Assembly (NCBI RefSeq): GCF_010667645.1
Contig: NZ_WHZV01000011.1
Coordinates: 1 to 64,000 of the forward strand
Length of the DNA: 64,000 bases
Reading direction: 5' to 3'
Source: Bifidobacterium platyrrhinorum
GTDB lineage: Bacteria > Actinomycetota > Actinomycetes > Actinomycetales > Bifidobacteriaceae
Part shown: positions 61,355-64,000 of the stretch, piece by piece
Numbering within the stretch: the stretch's first letter is position 1
Layout: every line of letters starts with the position of its first letter
Notes under the pieces: generated by a model
What the model saw: the letters and a program-made list of their open reading frames with translations, nothing else
The model's database searches: none
Told to the model about the DNA's origin: nothing
Translations under genes and position numbers: made by a program

Positions 61355-63823
61355 TCAGTGCGTCTCCGGCACGTTCCGCAACGCGTCCCTGAGGAAGTCG
61401 CGCTGCAGCGTGAGCAGGTTCTCGGCGACGGTCTCGTCGTTGGTCATGTGGGTGATGCCCGTGAGCGGCAGGAACGTGTGCGGGCGCCCGGCGGCCATGA
61501 GCGCCCGGGACAGGCGCAGGCTGTGGGCGATGGTCACGTTGTCGTCGGCGAACCCGTGGATGATCATGAGCGGCCGGCTCAGCTTCGGCGCGTCCGCGAT
61601 GATCGAGTTGCGCTCGTAGACCGCCGGGTCGAGGCCGAGGTAGCGCTCGGTGTAGTGGGTGTCGTAGAGCGTCCAGTCGGTGGGCGGCGCGCCGGCGCAG
61701 GCGGCGGCGAACACGTCGGGCGCGTCGAGCACGGCGAGCGCGGAGAGGAAGCCGCCGTACGACCAGCCGATCATCGCGACCCTGTCGAGGTCCGGAGCGG
61801 GAATCGGCGCGGCGTGGCCCGTCTGCCGCGCGTCGTTCAGCGCGGCGACGGCGTCGGGCAGGGCGCGCACGGCCTCGACCTGGTCGGCGAGGGTCACGTC
61901 CTTCATGTCCTCGAAGATCTCGCGGTCCCAGCGCGGCCCGCGGCCGGTGGTGCCGCGGCCGTCCGCGGTGACGACGAGGAAGCCCTGGTCGGCCCACCAC
62001 TGCGCGTCCCAGTAGTAGGACTGCGCGGCGGCGACCTGCTGGTGGCCGGGCCCGCCGTACGGTTTCATGAGCACGGGCAGCCTTTCGGCGCGCGCGTACG
62101 GGCTCCCGGCACTCGGCGCGACGATGGCCGTGTACAGGCGGTGCCCGCCGAGGCGCGTGAACGTCACGTTCGGCGCGAACCCGGGTTCGGCGGCGTGGTT
62201 CGCGATGGTCGCGGCGGGCGCATGCCCCTCCTCATCGACCTGCGTGACCAGTGAGTGCTCCATCGTGACGCCGGCGGCGTCCATGGAGCGGCCGGAGACG
62301 ACGATGCCGTCGCCCGCGCGCGACGCGGTCCACACGCCGGGGCGGGACGTGACCGGCGTGACCGTGCCGTCGTAGCCGAGGCTCACCACGTCGAAGCTGC
62401 GGGCGTCGTGCGCACCGACGCGCGATTCGTCGGCGGCGGACACCGCGCCGCCGCCGTGTCCCGCTTCCGCGGCCACGCGCCACTCCCGCGGCTCGTCGGG
62501 CGCGAGGTCGGGTTCGCGCTGCACGACGGCGAGCACGTCCGCGTCGGTCACGTCGAGCACGTGGCGCACGTTCCAGCCGGCCGGCGTGAACGCGCGTCCG
62601 TCGACGGTGAGGCGGTTCGTGTCCGCGTCCATGTCGTTGAGCGCGCACACGAGACGGCCGTCGGGCGTGAGCGCGGGCGTGCCGGAGACCAGGTCGATCC
62701 ATTGGTCGTTGTGATGCTCCTCGAGCACCCGCGGCAGGCCGTACCGGCGTTCGTCGGTCGCGACCTGCAGCACCTGGTCGTTGCGCTGGAGACGGTCCTG
62801 CACGAGGACGAGCGGATCGTGGCCCTCCGTCCAGTGCACGGCGGCCACGTATTCGTACGCCTCGCGGTCCCACTCGACGTCGGCGTTCGCGGTGATGCCG
62901 CGGTAGCGCAGGGTCGCCGGGTCGAAGTCGAGCGTGATGAGGGTGAGGTACACGTCCGCGTTGCGGGTGAGCGCGCGCGGGTAGCGGCGGCCGGCCGCCG
63001 GCCTCTCCGGATCGGCCGGGTCGGAGATGAACCACGTGGGTTCGTCGGCGGTGTCGAAGGACTCGAAGAGCACGTGGCGGGAGTCAGGCGCCCACCAGAA
63101 GCCGTCGTAGCGGTCCATCTCCTCGCCGGCGGCGAATTCGGCGAGGCCGATCCGCCACGTGTTCTCGGCCGGGTTGCCGTCCTCGTCCTCGACGGACACG
63201 CCGTAGACGGCGGTCACGCGGTCGTCGAGCGGGTCGACGCCCTCGACGTCGCGGGGCCAGTCGCCGATGTCGACGAGCATGAGACGTTCGCCGGTGGTGT
63301 ACAGCACGTGGTCGCCGTCCGGGCTGATGCGCGGGTTGAGGACCGGCGTGTACATGGCCGGATCCTCGTCGAGCCATGCGCCGGCGAGCTCGCGGGTCTC
63401 GACGATCGGACCGGCGGCCGGGGTTCCGTCCTCCGTACCGTCGTCCCACGCGATCTCGGTGAGGTACAGGCGGCCGTTGATGGTGAAGACGACGCGGTCG
63501 CCCTCGGCGCACGCCGAGTAGGAGACGATGCCGGCGCCGCCCTCGCGGGCGCGTTCGCGGCGGGCCTTCTCCTCGGCGGGCACGTCCTCGCTGTCCGCAT
63601 GGTCGCCGAGCAGGTCGCGCGGGTCGGCGAGCTTCGTCTCGTGGTGGCCGCCGGCCTCGTCGAACCAGCTGAGCCACAGGGCGGTCACCAGGTCCTCGGG
63701 GCCGTCCGAACGCAGGAACAGGGCCAGGGAACCGTCGCCGATCGCCTGGGCGGAACGCGGTGCACCGCAGGTGAACCGCAACGTGCGCGCCTTCGCGCGG
63801 GGGAAATCATCGATGTTGTTCAT
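61355..63823 (-). CDS. Prolyl oligopeptidase family protein (DPP-IV/S9 type)
   Basis: An 822-residue serine peptidase. The N-terminal two thirds is a beta-propeller-like domain ('ISPDGDHVLYTTGERLMLVD', 'WWAPDSRHVLFESF', 'WTEGHDPLVLVQDR'), the rest an alpha/beta-hydrolase with Ser in 'MIGWSYGGFLSALAVL', Asp in 'IIHGFADDNVTI' and His in 'PLTGITHMTND'. 'LPVLMKPYGGPGHQQV' fits S9B. No signal peptide, so it likely trims imported proline-containing peptides in the cytoplasm. ATG at 63823 lacks a ribosome site and may be leaderless; the longer open frame is rejected. Confidence 0.92.
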   Translation of the reverse strand: MNNIDDFPRAKARTLRFTCGAPRSAQAIGDGSLALFLRSDGPEDLVTALWLSWFDEAGGHHETKLADPRDLLGDHADSEDVPAEEKARRERAREGGAGIVSYSACAEGDRVVFTINGRLYLTEIAWDDGTEDGTPAAGPIVETRELAGAWLDEDPAMYTPVLNPRISPDGDHVLYTTGERLMLVDIGDWPRDVEGVDPLDDRVTAVYGVSVEDEDGNPAENTWRIGLAEFAAGEEMDRYDGFWWAPDSRHVLFESFDTADEPTWFISDPADPERPAAGRRYPRALTRNADVYLTLITLDFDPATLRYRGITANADVEWDREAYEYVAAVHWTEGHDPLVLVQDRLQRNDQVLQVATDERRYGLPRVLEEHHNDQWIDLVSGTPALTPDGRLVCALNDMDADTNRLTVDGRAFTPAGWNVRHVLDVTDADVLAVVQREPDLAPDEPREWRVAAEAGHGGGAVSAADESRVGAHDARSFDVVSLGYDGTVTPVTSRPGVWTASRAGDGIVVSGRSMDAAGVTMEHSLVTQVDEEGHAPAATIANHAAEPGFAPNVTFTRLGGHRLYTAIVAPSAGSPYARAERLPVLMKPYGGPGHQQVAAAQSYYWDAQWWADQGFLVVTADGRGTTGRGPRWDREIFEDMKDVTLADQVEAVRALPDAVAALNDARQTGHAAPIPAPDLDRVAMIGWSYGGFLSALAVLDAPDVFAAACAGAPPTDWTLYDTHYTERYLGLDPAVYERNSIIADAPKLSRPLMIIHGFADDNVTIAHSLRLSRALMAAGRPHTFLPLTGITHMTNDETVAENLLTLQRDFLRDALRNVPETH

Positions 63824-64000
63824 GACGACCACGATACCCAGCCTCATCACCGGTGCGGCCGAGTGGGGGATGCACCCTAAAACGGGAGCGCCATTGCGCC
63901 GACGCGCCGCCGGAGTGGTGCCGAAGTGGCGCTTTTGCAAGTATTGACGCGCGAAATATGGCCCGTTCCAACCCCTGCGTACACTGGTCAAGGATAGAAA

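Overview
This window is high-GC actinobacterial DNA and most likely comes from a Bifidobacterium. The gene set fits that genus: a complete xylose route (XylA, XylB), glycoside hydrolases paired with sugar permeases, LacI and ROK regulators, class II fructose-bisphosphate aldolase, a twin FluC/CrcB pair, a bleomycin-hydrolase-type PepC, and SD-led genes with A+T-rich promoters. The species cannot be told from this sequence. I see no phage integrase, insertion sequence, rRNA or plasmid gene.

Layout. 1-725: repeats and an A+T-rich gene-free stretch, then a GNAT acetyltransferase. 1.4-7.2 kb: a minus-strand livHMGF-J branched-chain amino acid ABC importer whose LivH permease carries an unusual exported N-terminal domain. 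7.3-11.3 kb: two overlapping FluC fluoride channel genes, purA and fba. 11.4-13.1 kb: pepC and tRNA-Gly(CCC). 13.2-33.3 kb: a pentose/xyloside region with a GH31 enzyme, its GPH permease and LacI regulator, a ROK (XylR-like) repressor divergent from xylB, a LacA/Maa-type acetyltransferase, a small ORF, a sugar:H+ symporter, xylA, then HtpX, a frame-disrupted beta-lactamase-fold hydrolase, a ferredoxin-NADP reductase, a TetR regulator and a permease-GH30 operon. 33.8-36.2 kb: a metal P-type ATPase. 36.2-37.4 kb: a gene-free stretch full of repeats, including a decayed CRISPR-like array. 37.4-45.7 kb: HtrA, Tgt, nitroreductase, tRNA-Leu(CAG), YbjQ, aldo/keto reductase, an orphan Vsr-like endonuclease and MsrAB. 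45.7-51.4 kb: an MprF-like membrane enzyme overlapping an esterase gene, then Hsp20. 51.7-55.2 kb: a DUF559 protein, a 1-kb repeat region, an EamA transporter and a small membrane protein. 55.3-60.1 kb: a tightly overlapped four-gene TelA/XpaC/substrate-binding/VWA operon. 60.2-63.8 kb: a monoacylglycerol-lipase-like hydrolase and a DPP-IV-like peptidase.

How the genes work together. The xyloside hydrolases (GH31, GH30) and three permeases deliver xylose or xylosides. XylA and XylB convert xylose to xylulose 5-phosphate, the entry point of the bifid shunt. A near-identical 21-bp operator overlaps the promoters of both xylA and xylB, which lie almost 6 kb apart, so one regulator (probably the ROK protein) likely controls both. 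The LacI regulator probably controls GH31 and its permease through a perfect 14-bp palindrome at their promoter.

The most unusual content is: (i) three intergenic loci (about 36.84-37.10, 44.30-44.57 and 52.72-53.11 kb) with the same design, arrays of degenerate 20-22-bp direct repeats facing a second array in opposite orientation, two of them with the same unit; (ii) a structured 3'-UTR element present twice, with both arms of its outer stem changed in a pairing-preserving way; (iii) the TelA-XpaC-SBP-VWA operon; (iv) a Shine-Dalgarno-hiding hairpin before hsp20; (v) the LivH fusion. All functional assignments rest on recognising motifs in the translated sequence, with no database search.
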